DNA from: Macrosoma leucophasiata
Lineage: Eukaryota > Arthropoda > Insecta > Lepidoptera > Hedylidae
Direction: 5' to 3'
Length of the DNA stretch: 64,000 nucleotides
Assembly: GCA_036365455.1 (NCBI GenBank)
Contig: JAWQUS010000009.1
Coordinates: forward strand, 2,200,001-2,264,000
Shown piece by piece: positions 9,936 to 20,977 of this stretch. Position numbers and translations under genes: made by a program. The notes under the pieces are model-generated. The model was not told the DNA's origin. It was given only the letters and a program-made list of their open reading frames with translations, and did no database searches. Within the stretch, counting starts at the first letter, position 1; each line of letters starts with the position of its first letter.

Positions 9936-10585
9936 CCGATAAAAAGTATCTTGTACGTGTAGTGGTACGAACTTCCCTCTGATCTAACTACCTTGGTGCT
10001 ACAATATGGGATTCTTCAAAAATTACGTCAATAGAGTTCTTTGGGTTGGGAGCACGTTTACAACCTGGTGTTGCAAATCTTCAGCATCGGTGAACACTAT
10101 CCGTCAGGTAGCCTGTCTGCTTGTCTGTCAACCTGCTGACATAAAAATCTGTTCTTTACTAAAATATCATCCAATTTCGTGCATTTCTTTGCGTAATTAA
10201 ACAACAAATATCCAAATTTAGAGACTGTAGATGTAGGAGTTCACTAGGTTGAAGACTAAAAATTTTTCTGAGACCTTTTTCTGGAGACTAAAAATTTATT
10301 GCTTACAAATGTGGCTTGTCTACAAAAAAAAATTGCACAGAAAAACACATGAGTTCGTGGTCATTCCGATCAGGAAATAATGAATCATCTGCATTGAATG
10401 CAATTAACTTAATTAATGCGAATCCTATCACAATGTATCATTATTGTTTATATCATTTGTATTACTGTGGTAAAATTCCGATATATTTTGTATCGAACAA
10501 AGCGCTGTCGACGGAATTAATAATGTAAAAACGGAGGATATTTCACCCGCGGCTATACAATAATACACTTAAATTTAGGTGTCGA
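9936..10585. other. No recognisable feature
   Basis: Two short ORFs (about 64 and 70 codons) lack recognisable motifs. Nothing repetitive was assigned. Confidence 0.4.
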
Positions 10586-10665
10586 CGCGTAACTGGTCCG
10601 CCCATTACTGGAGGAGAATTCTTCCACTATTGCCGTCAGTCAACCGAACAATGTTTGGTAAAAAC
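10586..10665 (-). repeat. Repeat E fragment
   Basis: GGAGAATTCTTCCACTATTG and CAGTCAACCGAACAATG are the inverse of the CATTGTTCGGTTGACGG ... GGAAGAATTCTC block of repeat E at 25160-25335. Confidence 0.6.
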
Positions 10666-10690
10666 CATTCTAACGGACGTAGGACCGAGC

Positions 10691-10956
10691 TGACGGAGCT
10701 CACGGTCGTAGGCGCCACCGCATTACCTAATATACTTGCCGCGAAATGGTAGTGTTCAGCACTATCGTATTCCGGTCAGGTGGTAATGAACGGCCCTGTT
10801 ATATCCGGCACAGAGGCATAACACCTTAGGCCTCAAGAGTGTTAACGCATCTGCATTTTGACTTTGGTCTTTTTGTAAGTGTCTATAAGCTGCAGTCATC
10901 ACTTAACATCAATGTGAACTGCATGCTTGTTTGCCACTTCCATTACACAAAATAAA
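10691..10956 (+). mobile_element. SINE-A copy, lacks the first bases
   Basis: Runs from TGACGGAGCTCACGGTCGTA to CACTTCCATTACACAAAATA with all blocks between. Confidence 0.85.
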
Positions 10957-11344
10957 ATGTATCAATATATAAAGAACGTTTTCAGTAAAAATTGGATGAT
11001 TCCTTTGGGTTCATGGACTTAACTTTCTCTGTAATAAAACACCCTGACTGATCTAAAGGCAGGGCTTTCAATCCTACGAAGTCCATCTTTTTAATATCCT
11101 TTTCGCAAGAAAATAATCTCAAGCAAAACAATTCTACTTATAGACTTTAATCAAGTTGAATAAAGGCGAAAAAAATGGAAGATTGCACCGTCGTGGACTT
11201 TGAGCGAAACAAATTTAGTCATGAATAAATAAAATTTAGACAGCATCCGAGGACAGTGATAGATGAAGGCGCGCATAAAGCTGCGGACACACTCAATCTA
11301 ATCGATGAACCTAAAATCCGATAAGCTTGTTTTCATTTGGCGTT

Positions 11345-11721
11345 GATTCATAATGATATTATAAATGTGAAAGTAACCGTGAAAGTAGTGTCTATCTGTC
11401 TGACTTTCACGGCCAAACCGCCAATTTTATTGATTTTTTTTGTAATGAAGGAGACACACGAGTATGCAGTTCACGTTGATGTTTAGTAATGACTGCAGCC
11501 TATAGACACCCTCACAAAGACCAGAGGTCTGCACCTTGCACTTGCTTTTTAAAGCAGATGCGTTGCCACCCCTGAGCCCTTACTTGTTTTGTCTCTGTGA
11601 TAGTTATTACGGGACCATACAAAATTTAGATGAAATTATAATTTAATTTAACATTTTTGATCCCGAAGATTGGACGTTGACTACGTTTTGTTCCACGCGG
11701 TGGAATTTGTGGTACAGCTAG
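11345..11721 (+). mobile_element. Helitron-like repeat interrupted by SINE-A
   Basis: Begins GATATTATAAATGTGAAAGT, has the CGGCCAAACCGCC stretch, and after the SINE-A insertion ends CCACGCGGTGGAATTTG...ACAGCTAG|T. The CTAG end matches the other Helitron-like copies. Non-autonomous; no Rep/helicase. Confidence 0.6.
11432..11632 (-). mobile_element. SINE-A related copy, older subfamily, nested
   Basis: Carries GGCAACGCATCTGC and CAGAGACAAAACAAGTAAG-type blocks (minus strand) and ends at CCATACAA. It sits inside the Helitron-like repeat. Confidence 0.65.
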
Positions 11722-11865
11722 TAAAAAATATCTAGGCTGTATTTTTTAATGTAATGAAAATTACAGAATACTGTAGGCTTATGTAAAAAAACACAAAACT
11801 AGATACTGAGATGTGTACGGTAATGTCATTTAGGTACGTGCTTGTACCGTTGCCGTTTCAATTTT

Positions 11866-12108
11866 TTTTTTTTTTTTTTATTTTATGGAAGTGGCAAACA
11901 AGCATGCAGTTCACATTGATGTTAAGTGATGACTGCAGCCTATAGACACCCACACAAAGACCAAGGTCAAAATGCAGATGCGTTGCCACTCCTGAGGCCT
12001 AAGGTGTTATGCCTCTGTGCCGGAAATTACAGGGCCGTACATTACCACCTGACCGGAACACGATAGTGCTGAACACTACCATTTAGCGGCAAGTATATAA
12101 AATATAAT
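11866..12108 (-). mobile_element. SINE-A copy, 5'-truncated
   Basis: T-run at 11862-11879 is the A-tail. The copy stops at TAGCGGCAAGTATAT, lacking the GC-rich 5' end. Confidence 0.85.
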
Positions 12109-12607
12109 TCTGAATATTTAGAATATATATTTAAACCATATTCTTAAAGTAGAGATTGAATAATATACTTTGTCTTAGGAATGCTATTACAACTTCATAA
12201 AAATGTACATCACAGAAATACGTATAAAAGCAATATCGTTCAAAACGATTGCATTCATCATCATTCTAATTTCGGTTAAACGAAGTTGTACTCGTATTTT
12301 ACAAGTCAAAACTTTGTTCGAATTGCATTTTTAAACTTACGATTTTCCCAGTTTACGACACAACTACACCGAGTAATGTCGTAGTCGCGTGCGAAGACGA
12401 CACTTTTCGGAAAATCGTTTGCCGATCTCAGAATGTGTGCACTAGGCATTAAATTCTTGGGCATTGTAAAGCTTGAACGGTTCTCGGCTTCACGCGATAG
12501 CTGAAGAAATATAAGCTAGAAAATTGCACTATATCGATAAGAAATAGTTTAGTATTTATGTCATTATAGTGGATATTGAAGTGTTCGTGGTAGAGTGGAT
12601 TAATTAA
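12109..12607. other. No recognisable feature
   Basis: No coding or repeat signal recognised; 12449-12607 belongs to a short ORF that is probably incidental. Confidence 0.4.
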
Positions 12608-12762
12608 TGCTAGCGGCCCGCCCCGGCTTCGCGCGGTTGCCATGTTACCCACCCCCTCCTGTTTATCTTAGTGTGACGTTTTATAGCCTAAAGCCTTCCT
12701 CGATGAATAGAAGAGGGTAGGTAACATTGCAACCGCGCAAAGCCGGGGCGGGCCGCTAGTGT
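12608..12762. repeat. Two Helitron-like 3' ends in inverted orientation
   Basis: CTAGCGGCCCGCCCCGGCTT (from 12610) and its inverse AAGCCGGGGCGGGCCGCTAG (to 12760) flank a centre of about 65 bases. The arms extend through the ACCGCGC/GCGCGGT and GTTACC/GGTAAC blocks. The same end occurs singly at 45183. Confidence 0.7.
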
Positions 12763-12870
12763 TCAATAAAATTCATTTTTGATACACGCCTATTCGCGCT
12801 TTCATATGTTTATGGTTACTTTGAAACGATATCACGGATTTTTAATTTTCTTTATTTTAAGATTTTTATG

Positions 12871-13142
12871 TAAGGTTGGTGGCAAACGATCATGCAGCTC
12901 ACATTGATGTTAAGTGATGACTGCAGCCTATAGATATCTACACAAAACTAGAGTTAAAGATGCAGATGCGTTGCCACTCCTGAGACCTAAGTTGTTATGT
13001 CTCTGTCATAGTTTTTACGGGGCCATACATTACCATCTAATCGAAACACGATAGTGCTGAACACTACCATTTTGCGGCAGATATATTAGGTAATGCAATT
13101 GTGACTACGCCCTCGAGCTCCTGCATTGGAACTCTACCACCA
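12871..13142 (-). mobile_element. SINE-A copy, diverged
   Basis: All blocks are recognisable (GGTGGCAAACGATCATGC, GATAGTGCTGAACACTACC, CTCTACCACCAG) with many substitutions. Confidence 0.8.
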
Positions 13143-14137
13143 GAACACATATACACTTTTTAATCTTGATTGCTGCAACATACATTTGCGCAACAATACT
13201 GGATCACGTTTTACATTAAAATTTCAGCCTTCATATTTGTGACAACTCAAAAAACAAATGGCCACGACTTGTAATTTAATTTCAGTCATTTAGAAGTCGT
13301 CGCTTTCTGGTATTAAAAATATTTTTTTTAAAAACCTTAAACAAACTGTTTTAAAATTAATAAATAAAGCGGTTATGTGCATGCATTAAAAAAATCCACA
13401 TCGCCGTCGTACTGCGGCAAAGTTTCCAGAAGGCTATAGATGTATTCTTACCACTACAGTAAAACCACAGTCTAAAGAAAACGAACGTGTTAACTGTGGT
13501 AAAACTAAGGCGTTAAATTAATTACATTCAAAACTATTTTTTTCGAATTTGCATCACAGCATTAGGAATTAAGTGATTTGACCAGAGAATATGTAATAAT
13601 AATTTAAAAAACTAAATAAACATAAACTTTTTAGTTTGTTTTATTTGAACACGTTCTGTGTCCTGTATAATGTATCTAAGTATGACTTCTTTTGGCATTT
13701 CTTAGAATCATTTCAAATAAACCAGCTTTCAATTTCAGTTTAAACTCTTCAGCTCTATATTTTATTTAATTAAATAATTCAGTTCAAATAAAGGTAGAGT
13801 ATTGGTTTTAAAATTCACGTAGTATGTTTGAAAGTTATTCGCTCGTACAGTTTCTAGCTCTGTTCATTGCAAACAATGGTGCAATGGCTTGTTAATACTA
13901 CAGTCCGAATAAATGAGAAATAAGTGGACCGGGCTAATGAGTTTCATCTGATTTATATTTCGAATCCGTTCACTACTAAAAGCTAAGTCCAGGAAAGAGT
14001 TCTTTTGAATTGGAGTATTTTATTTTATGTAACAAAATGAATACACATACATACATTGAATTAAATGTACTACTAAGACACGTAAATAAAAGTGTAATTT
14101 GTAGTCTTACCTCCTTAATCATAAACGTACATTAGAT
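13143..14137. other. No recognisable feature
   Basis: About 1 kb of AT-rich sequence with no ORF above about 60 codons and no recognised repeat. Confidence 0.5.
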
Positions 14138-14242
14138 ACGTTTTAGCTATAGAATGCTTCGCCTTTATCAGTTTCATTGTCAAATGTGCAGGATAGAAAA
14201 AGATTAAGGAGAAATTAGCAACACTTTAGCTAAAATACTCTT
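14138..14242. repeat. MITE-like repeat H
   Basis: ACGTTTTAGCTATAG ... CACTTTAGCTAAAATAC are inverted ends around CATTGTCAAATGTGCAGGAT. A second copy in opposite orientation is at 58785-58895. Confidence 0.6.
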
Positions 14243-14375
14243 ATGAATAAGGGGGTAAATGTACAAATCCTGTCGTTATTAACTTCAACTATTGGTACAT
14301 TTATTTATGAACACGGTAAGTTCTTTCAGACGTGCGTGCGACTTCTGATGGTAATGGTTTTATGTAACTTTGTAC

Positions 14376-14703
14376 TATAATAAGGCAGTAAAAATCGAGT
14401 GTCTGTATATTATTTTTCGAAAAAACTAATAGGGGGCGAAGAGTAACAATAATTTTTGAAATGCGTTAGTGGCATTAATGTCATTGGTGGCATTGGTGGC
14501 ATTGATGGCATTGGTAGCAATGGCGACTTTGGTGGCGTTAGTCTAATATCGCGTACAGAGAAGTGTTAATGTAAACCGGCATTTTTTATCTATCCATAAG
14601 TGTTTTCGTATGATCCAAAATTAACCAAAACGTATATTATATTATCCAAAAAATGTTGCCCAAAGTCACTGTTCCACGCGAACGAAGTCGCGCGTACAGC
14701 TAG
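14376..14703 (+). mobile_element. Helitron-like repeat, second subfamily
   Basis: Starts ATAATAAGGCAGTAAAAATC and ends CCACGCGAACGAAGTCGCGC...ACAGCTAG|T. Positions 14467-14540 hold a degenerate GGTGGCATT-type short tandem repeat. Confidence 0.6.
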
Positions 14704-15066
14704 TGAAACAATATTACTTATGATCAAACCCGGAGATAGAGCCGGGAGCCACAGAACTTTTGTGATAGCCTGCTTCGAGACCGTTCGGTAAGGAACAGTA
14801 AAGACGGAGTATGGTCTATATACGCGCAAACAACACGAAAAAAACAGAGAAATATATAACCTACGATGTATTTGGTTGTACTTTACATGTAAAACACGCT
14901 TTCAATCCTCCAGCACGTCCCTACTCAGTGTATCTTGATAATGAAAAGATAACTGAAATTGAATAGGTGACGTGACTGTGTACAGTTGTTTACTTCACTC
15001 CAACATGTATCTAGCTGCCTTCGTCAGTTTGTTCAACATTACATCTTTTTTGCGTATTTTTAGGGT
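14704..15066. other. No recognisable feature
   Basis: No repeat or domain recognised. Confidence 0.4.
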
Positions 15067-15348
15067 AACTGCCTCAGCAGCCTAGTGTAGCAGGCCTCTA
15101 CTACTACGCTGGAGTCCCGGGTTCGATTCTCAGGTCGGGGGATATTAGAGATGACGGTGTAAAATAAAAATGTATTTTTCCATTTTCTGGAAGTTTCCCA
15201 GTACAGTTTATTAACGTGCCCGGAGATGTCAGTAGGCTCGCCACCTGTTACATGGGCCAAAACATAACCGTCGAATCGTGGGTGTTTGCATGTATAATTG
15301 AATGCATGCATTTACCTCTACCCCTTCGGGGATTACAGGCGTGATGTT
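15067..15348 (+). mobile_element. SINE-B copy, full length
   Basis: Head ACTGCCTCAGCAGCCTAG, B box GGTTCGATTCT, body and the GGGGATTACAGGCGTGA tail are all present. Confidence 0.85.
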
Positions 15349-15412
15349 AGTTTTTATTAGTGAAAGTGACGTAAAGACTGAGTAGTAATTATCGGAAAAT
15401 TATAAAACGAAT

Positions 15413-15638
15413 TTTTTTTTTATGTAATTGAAGTGGCAAACAAGCATGCAGTTCACATTGATGTTAAGTGATGACTGCAGCCTATAGACACCCACACAAA
15501 GACCAAGGTCAAAATGCAAATGCGTTACCACTCCTGAGGCCTAAGGTGTTATGCCTCTGTGCCGGAAATTACAGGGCCGTACATTAGCCACCTGACCGGA
15601 ACACGATAGTGCTGAACACTACCATTTAGCGGCAAGTA
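15413..15638 (-). mobile_element. SINE-A copy, 5'-truncated
   Basis: T-run, then GTAATTGAAGTGGCAAACAA through ATTTAGCGGCAAGTA. The 5' GC-rich end is missing. Confidence 0.85.
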
Positions 15639-16027
15639 AATCAATGTTACTTATTTTATTACAAACTTCTACTCGATCTCCGGTTTTGAAGGGAAGAGCC
15701 ATGAAATAGACAAATAAGGTTGTAATAGCAAGATGACGTGGGAAACACGCCGCAAGCGTGATTCGAGTCGAATTCGACGCCCATAACTCAATCGAATTAT
15801 TCACTCACCGGTCGTAGTTGCACTTTGAATATTTCGCACGACATAATCTTTGCATAAAAATGCCTTGTTCAATACTTAGTAAGTGTACGGGATGTCAGAC
15901 CTACCTGCAAGTCGATGGTTTTTCTCCTCGGAGGTGGGCGAGCTCAAGCCTGGTTGCCGTGACGGTGGTCTATAGGTTGCTTGCTGATGTTTGAATTTTT
16001 ATGGTATTTCGCGCACAAGGAGTTTTT
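15639..16027. other. No recognisable feature
   Basis: A 61-codon minus ORF at 15619-15804 straddles the SINE-A edge and shows no known domain. Confidence 0.4.
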
Positions 16028-16176
16028 GACGTGACAACGTCTTAAATTAGGTTGCGGCTCGGAGTCACTCATGAAAAAGTGTAACGCCCGGTAACGTAAC
16101 GATGAGTCACCGAACGAGAGAGAGGCCTGCCGTTCCGGCGAATGCCTTTCTACCGAGAAAAAGACGTTGTCACGTA
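16028..16176. repeat. Inverted-repeat element with GACGTGACAACGTCTT ends
   Basis: GACGTGACAACGTCTT at 16028-16043 and AAGACGTTGTCACGTA at 16161-16176 are near-perfect inverted ends around a GC-rich centre. It may be the inner part of a larger MITE; no TSD seen. Confidence 0.55.
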
Positions 16177-16587
16177 AAATCTTCGCCCGTAAAACCGACT
16201 TTACAGGCAACCAGTTTTTGTTACACATTTATACCCAAACACAGACACTAATAGAAGAATATTGAAGTCACGTAAGTCTACCCGTGGTACGCGCCGTGGT
16301 CTACCCGCGATCCGAACCTATCTTACGTACTATCGTAATCCAACGGCAAAATCGCCCTTCAATTTTTGAATCTACTCACAAGTTGTGTTTTCTAAACAAT
16401 AATAAGTAGATACTCTGAAACTGAAACTTGATAGTAATTACAAGGCTTTGTTCCTATACGAAACAGTAAAGTCACATAGATAAAATGTCAGAATTCAAGT
16501 ATAAATCGAGTTGGTATATCTTTTCTTCTACTCAAAATAATAATTAATTTTTACAATATTTGTTTGCAACATACAAAATATATAGTA

Positions 16588-16828
16588 CTCAACAATTAAT
16601 ATTGCACATCGAGCCTGCGAAAGAGACGATCGGCTCGTTTCGATTTCGTAGAGCGTTATCTCTGTTGCACACTGCCTACGTAAGCACTGACAGTTCGGTA
16701 TTGGTCAAGACTTGATCAATGGTCGACAAAAATTCAAATAGGTGCGGTGCGAAAGAGATAACGTTCTACAGATCCGATATAACCTGAAGTCTCCTTCCTA
16801 GGCTCGATGTGTAATATTTATTGTTGAG
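16588..16828. mobile_element. 241-bp palindromic MITE
   Basis: The ends CTCAACAATTAATATTGCAC and GTGTAATATTTATTGTTGAG are inverted repeats of about 29 bases with a few mismatches. Further inside, TAGAGCGTTATCTCT pairs with AGAGATAACGTTCTA. There is no ORF and no convincing TSD. Confidence 0.75.
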
Positions 16829-16904
16829 CTCTAGACTATACAGTGAATTGCGAAGTTGTATAAAAAATCTATGGTGAATTGTCTTATTCTTTGGTATCAT
16901 CTTT

Positions 16905-17210
16905 TAAGAAGCGCGCATGGCCCAGCGGCTGGTGTAGATCGTAAGCGATCTGCTCGGTTAAGCACTACGGGCGCGGTCGGGTAGTGTGATGGGTGACCGC
17001 TAGTGGCAAATTAAATGCGCGTTTCCGTGCTTCGGAGGGCACGTTAAGCCGTCGGTCCCGGTTGCTATCGATGGATAGCAGTCGTTAAAACCTTGTCGGA
17101 GGCCTTATGGGCGGTTTGAAAACATCCGACAGTGGGTTGGCCACTAACCCACCCACCTCCACCAATCCGCATTGGAGCAGCGTGGTGGAGTAAGCTCCAG
17201 GCCTCCCCCC

Positions 17211-17247
<37 letters not shown>

Positions 17248-17304
17248 AGAGACTCGTGCCCAGCAGTGGGACGTATAATGGGTTGCCATTATTATTATTA
17301 TTTA
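16905..17304 (+). mobile_element. 5S rRNA-derived SINE, full length
   Basis: Positions 16911-17000 resemble 5S rRNA. They include the internal promoter region (GCTCGGTTAAGCACTACGGG for box A, and GATGGGTGACCGC for box C) that RNA polymerase III uses through TFIIIA. A unique body follows, then CCCAGCAGTGGGACGTATAA and a (TTA)n tail, which resembles 3' ends of lepidopteran LINEs and would let LINE reverse transcriptase copy it. A 33-base poly-A run (17212-17244) sits inside the body where the other copies have short T/G tracts. This is a SINE, not a 5S gene: similarity stops after the promoter part. Confidence 0.85.
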
Positions 17305-17999
17305 TCTTTTTATTACATTTCGTCCACAAAAGTAATTGCAAATCGTTATTTCCTAGAGCTTCTTCATAGGAGCTGTAAAAGTTTCGCAACTTCCTCCAAA
17401 CTGTTACTAAACCGAGTCTATTCGGACAATAAATCACCGCACATTCCGTAGTTCCTCTGCGTGATCGCACATCGATATAACATATTATCGTGCGCTAAAA
17501 CTTTCGAGCGTTCGCGAAGAGTACTCATCGTTTGATAAGCTGGGGACTATTCTCAAAATCCAAGTGTTTATTAGTGTTCAGAGGCGTAGTCTACAATAGG
17601 ACTCATCGGAATATCAGTGTTGCAACAAATAGCTGTGATGAGTGCCTTTTCTTTTGGTTTCACTCAGCCATACTTTGCCTATATTTTTTTCTCTTTCTAT
17701 TTTAACTACCTCTTTTGATTTTGTGCCAATACTGTGTTGATCTACGTTAGTGTACCAAGAAAATAAATATATTTTCTTTCTATTTTGAAACTCAGTGATC
17801 AGCAATTTGAGCACTTTGCAGTCCATTACCGTGTTGTTAAAATTATGGTATTTATCACGTCACGTTGAAACTGCAATACACTGAAAAATTACTATCAAAA
17901 TAATGTCAACCGAGATATATAACGCCGGCAGATATGAAATAAGATACTCAAATAAATTTTACATCAAGCTTAGCAATATCTTTAGCGATAATAGCTACG
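17305..17999. other. No recognisable feature
   Basis: Short ORFs only; no repeats assigned. Confidence 0.45.
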
Positions 18000-18195
18000 A
18001 TTGCCATGAGGATTGGCAATCACAGTGGCGGTAGTTTTATCGCAGGACTCTGCTGCCGATCTTGCGTTACTTCTCGCACCGTTGGAATGGTTTGAGCGCC
18101 ATCGGTTGAGCACTAGAGGAAGAACTTTCTTCCACTAGAAAATAATTCTTCCACTTGTAGGCGGTGGGTTCGACACGTCCCGAGGCCGATAACGA
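18000..18195 (+). repeat. Repeat E copy
   Basis: GGATTGGCAATCACAGTGG, TTATCGCAGGACTCTGCTGC, then AGAACTTTCTTCCACTAG/AATAATTCTTCCACTTG and GGCGGTGGGTTCGACACG. The paired TTCTTCCACTAG blocks recur in all E copies. Confidence 0.65.
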
Positions 18196-18219
18196 CTATC
18201 CTTAAAGTAATACATTTCT

Positions 18220-18502
18220 ACTGGTGGTAGAGCTCCAGTGACGGAGCTCGCGGGCGTAGGCACAACCGCATTACCTAATTTACTTGCTGCTAAAGTGTTC
18301 AGCACTATCATGTTCCGGTCAGGTGGTAATGTACGGTCCTGTAATTTCCGGCACAGAGGCGTAACACCTTGGGCCTCAGGGGTGGTAACGCATCTGCATT
18401 TTGACCTTAGTCTTCGTGTGGGTGTCTATACTGTGATTGTGTCATCACTTAACATCAATGTGAACTGCTTGCTTGTTTGCCACTTCCGTTACATAAAAAA
18501 AA
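18220..18502 (+). mobile_element. SINE-A copy, full length
   Basis: From CTACTGGTGGTAGAGCTCC to CACTTCCGTTACATAAAAAA, with only scattered changes. Confidence 0.9.
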
Positions 18503-18840
18503 TTTATTTTCAATTTTCCATGACCTATAAAATGGATTGTATTCAAGAATACACCCCCGAGAGCATAATGTAAGAGCTCGAATGATAGTTTGCAAGCGAT
18601 GTGTTCTCACGGAGCGCCGTACAAATGGTCCACGGAGATCTGCGATAAACGTGCCCCCACTGTGGTTTGTTATTTTTTATGGCTGGACAATATATGGACG
18701 AAGTTTAGGACTGCTCTGAGATAGGAATCACTAAGTCGCCCGGCTACGACAGGAACCAGATGCTGGGTTTCTTGTGTGATAAATAAATAGTGAAATTCAT
18801 TTATTTCAGGTCATCCCATTCAAAATTTTAATAACAAAAA

Positions 18841-19050
18841 TCTATAATAATGAGACAGTAAAATTCAAGTGTCTATATATTAAATATATTTTTCCCAAAA
18901 CTAATAGGGGCGATTAAAAAGGAATAACAGACCCCAAAAAAAAAAAATTTTGAAATGTTTGTCTGTCTGTCTGGTACGTTATAACTTCGAATCTACTCAA
19001 CGGATTTGAACGCGGTTACAGTTGGATTACATTTAATTAAAAGCGTTGTC
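18841..19050 (+). repeat. Helitron-like repeat, second subfamily, partial
   Basis: ATAATGAGACAGTAAAATTC and AACTAATAGGGGCGATTAA match the start of 14376-14703. The CTAG end is not present. Confidence 0.5.
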
Positions 19051-19284
19051 AAAACGTTTTTTGTTTTGTCAAAATCGGTTAAGGGAAAAAGAAGTTATCG
19101 TCAATTGCAAATTTACTTCAAGCACTGCTTAAAAGAGTTGAATGCGGTTTACCTACTTAAACGTATTTAATTGAGATAAAGCTAGAATTTCTACTTTGTT
19201 TTATTGATATCAATAAAGACAAAAAACACTGCAGTCTCTATTGAATTTTAATAAAATAACACATTGAATGTACGTAATACGCCC

Positions 19285-19377
19285 AGTAAGTCAGCGCCAT
19301 CTATTGAGATTTTATTAACTAAATTGTATAATATAGTTATATAAAACCTCAATAGATGGCGTTGACTTAACTCAGAA
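19285..19377. repeat. Short inverted repeat around GCGCCATCTATTGAG
   Basis: AAGTCAGCGCCATCTATTGAG and CTCAATAGATGGCGTTGACTT pair across a loop of about 45 bases. The GCGCCATCTATT motif also occurs in the SINE-D leader. Confidence 0.6.
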
Positions 19378-19494
19378 TTCTTCTTAGAATGAACTAAGCA
19401 AGTATTATTCATTATTCTCTATTATAAGTCTAATATACGTCTGGATGATTGTAGTTTTTTTAAGATTTGAAAATCATGTCACTGACACGGTACG

Positions 19495-20920
19495 TAACAG
19501 TTTTTACCGGCTGAAAATTCTTTATGGATACGTCCATATCTTTCTCAAACATTGCGAGTGCAACTAGTTGAGGCCCTAATTTTGTCCAAATTTAACTATG
19601 TGGACACGGTTTATGGGCCCAGGCTATTAACAAAAACGGAAAGGCTTATTCAGAGAGTGCAAAATGCTTGTGCGCGTTTCTGTTTTGCAATACCACCGAG
19701 AAGTCATGTAACAACTTTTTTAAACAAGTACTCAATGCTTAAGGTGAAATCAAGACGTAAACTTCATATGGCATGTTTGTTACATGGAGTCAGTGCCGGA
19801 TTAGCCATATAGCAGGAGGCAGCAAATGCTACTGGCCCCGCGCCTAGGGGGCTCCGCGCCTGTGCTTAGAAAAAACCACAAATATGTAATACACCTTAGC
19901 TATTCTCAAAGTGAGCGTTGGCCACACTGTAATTAAATAGGTATATTATTATGTTGCAAATTGGAATCCCCTTATATTGTTTTCTATACCTTTTCGTAAA
20001 TGTTCTGTTTTATTTACATCCTAAATTTCAGTAGTCAATGTAATTCTAGGGCCCCATGGTCACATTTGCTACGGGCCCCGCACCGGCTTTATCCGGCACT
20101 GCATGGAGTTATGAAATTAAAAGAACCCATATATCTGTACGATAAACTGACTTGGATGTACAGATCACGGGAGTGTAAAAGCAGGCAATGTACACCTATC
20201 CTTTCTATTCAAACTCACAAATCGGAATCATTTAGAGGCACGTTTCGCTACGCAGCATTCAAAATATGGAACAACCTACCTCCACCAATACGTCAAATTA
20301 ATTCTTTTACACATTTAAAATAAAACTACGTTAATTTCTTTTGGATGCACAACGCGAATATACTGATATTAACATAAATATATCAATAATTTGAGATCAA
20401 GCCGAAACAACTCTTACCTGACTTATGCTTTACTTTTTACTTTGGAGAATAATAATAATAATTATAATTTGCTAACTATCATTTCATACTGTCTAATGTT
20501 TAACTTTTAACTGTCTAATTTATAAAAATAATATTAATTTTACATATGATACGTACATACATAAATTAGATTTAAAAACTTCTTGTAATTTGGGCATGAA
20601 ATCCGTGAGTCAACAAATATGTTCCAGTTGAAAATCAGCGTCAGGTTCAATCTATTTGGTGCAGCCGTGAGACACTGGGTATTATCGTAGAAGGTACTTG
20701 CCAATACATATTATTTTTAATTTTACTTTTGTTATTTTTTTTTTCCTTTTACTCATTTTTTTTTTATTTTTATACGATAACTTTTTGTGGTAAGTACCTA
20801 TGTTACATCTTTTTATTACTGTGTACTTTTTGATTTGTTTTTTCTAAGTTTTATGTTTTTATTTTTCTATGTACACCTGTTGTCTTGGGACTGTACCAAT
20901 AAAGATATTTTCAAAGATTC
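19495..20920 (+). pseudogene. Non-LTR retrotransposon (LINE) 3' end: RT C-terminus plus 3' UTR
   Basis: The frame covering 19552-19790 encodes QLVEALILSKFNYVDTVYGP and then RVQNACARFCFAI, typical of the region after the reverse transcriptase core in Jockey/CR1-like LINEs. After the hAT insertion (19791-20101) the same frame resumes with KEPIYLYDKLTW, and ends FRYAAFKIWNNLPP before a TAA near 20321. The two parts join in frame once the insertion and one TSD copy are discounted, so the LINE was still readable when the MITE landed. One frameshift lies near 19525. The 3' UTR runs to AATAAAGATATTTTCAAAGA at about 20900. The clade is uncertain. Confidence 0.8.
19791..20101. mobile_element. hAT-type MITE, 311 bp, in the LINE
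   Basis: Ends CAGTGCCGGATTAGCC and GGCTTTATCCGGCACTG are inverted, and CATGGAGT is duplicated at 19783-19790 and 20102-20109. An 8-bp TSD with CAGTG ends is characteristic of hAT. Internal GGGGCCCC-like runs, no transposase. Confidence 0.85.
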
Positions 20921-20934
20921 AAAGAAAGTTTTGC

Positions 20935-20977
20935 AAAAAGCGTCCTACACACGGTCAGAGCCGCGGGCAATAGCTAG
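20935..20977 (+). repeat. Helitron-like 3' end fragment
   Basis: CAGAGCCGCGGGCAATAGCTAG|T directly precedes the start of duplication unit A. Confidence 0.55.

Noticed and set aside
14467..14540. Minisatellite locus
   Set aside because: About 70 bases of degenerate GGTGGCATT units within a Helitron-like repeat; too short and irregular to annotate separately.
16911..17000. 5S rRNA gene
   Set aside because: Only the promoter-containing part resembles 5S rRNA, the rest is a SINE body with a LINE-like tail, and related truncated copies exist in the window.
17172..17369. Lysine-rich ORF
   Set aside because: Produced by the 33-base poly-A run of the 5S-SINE.
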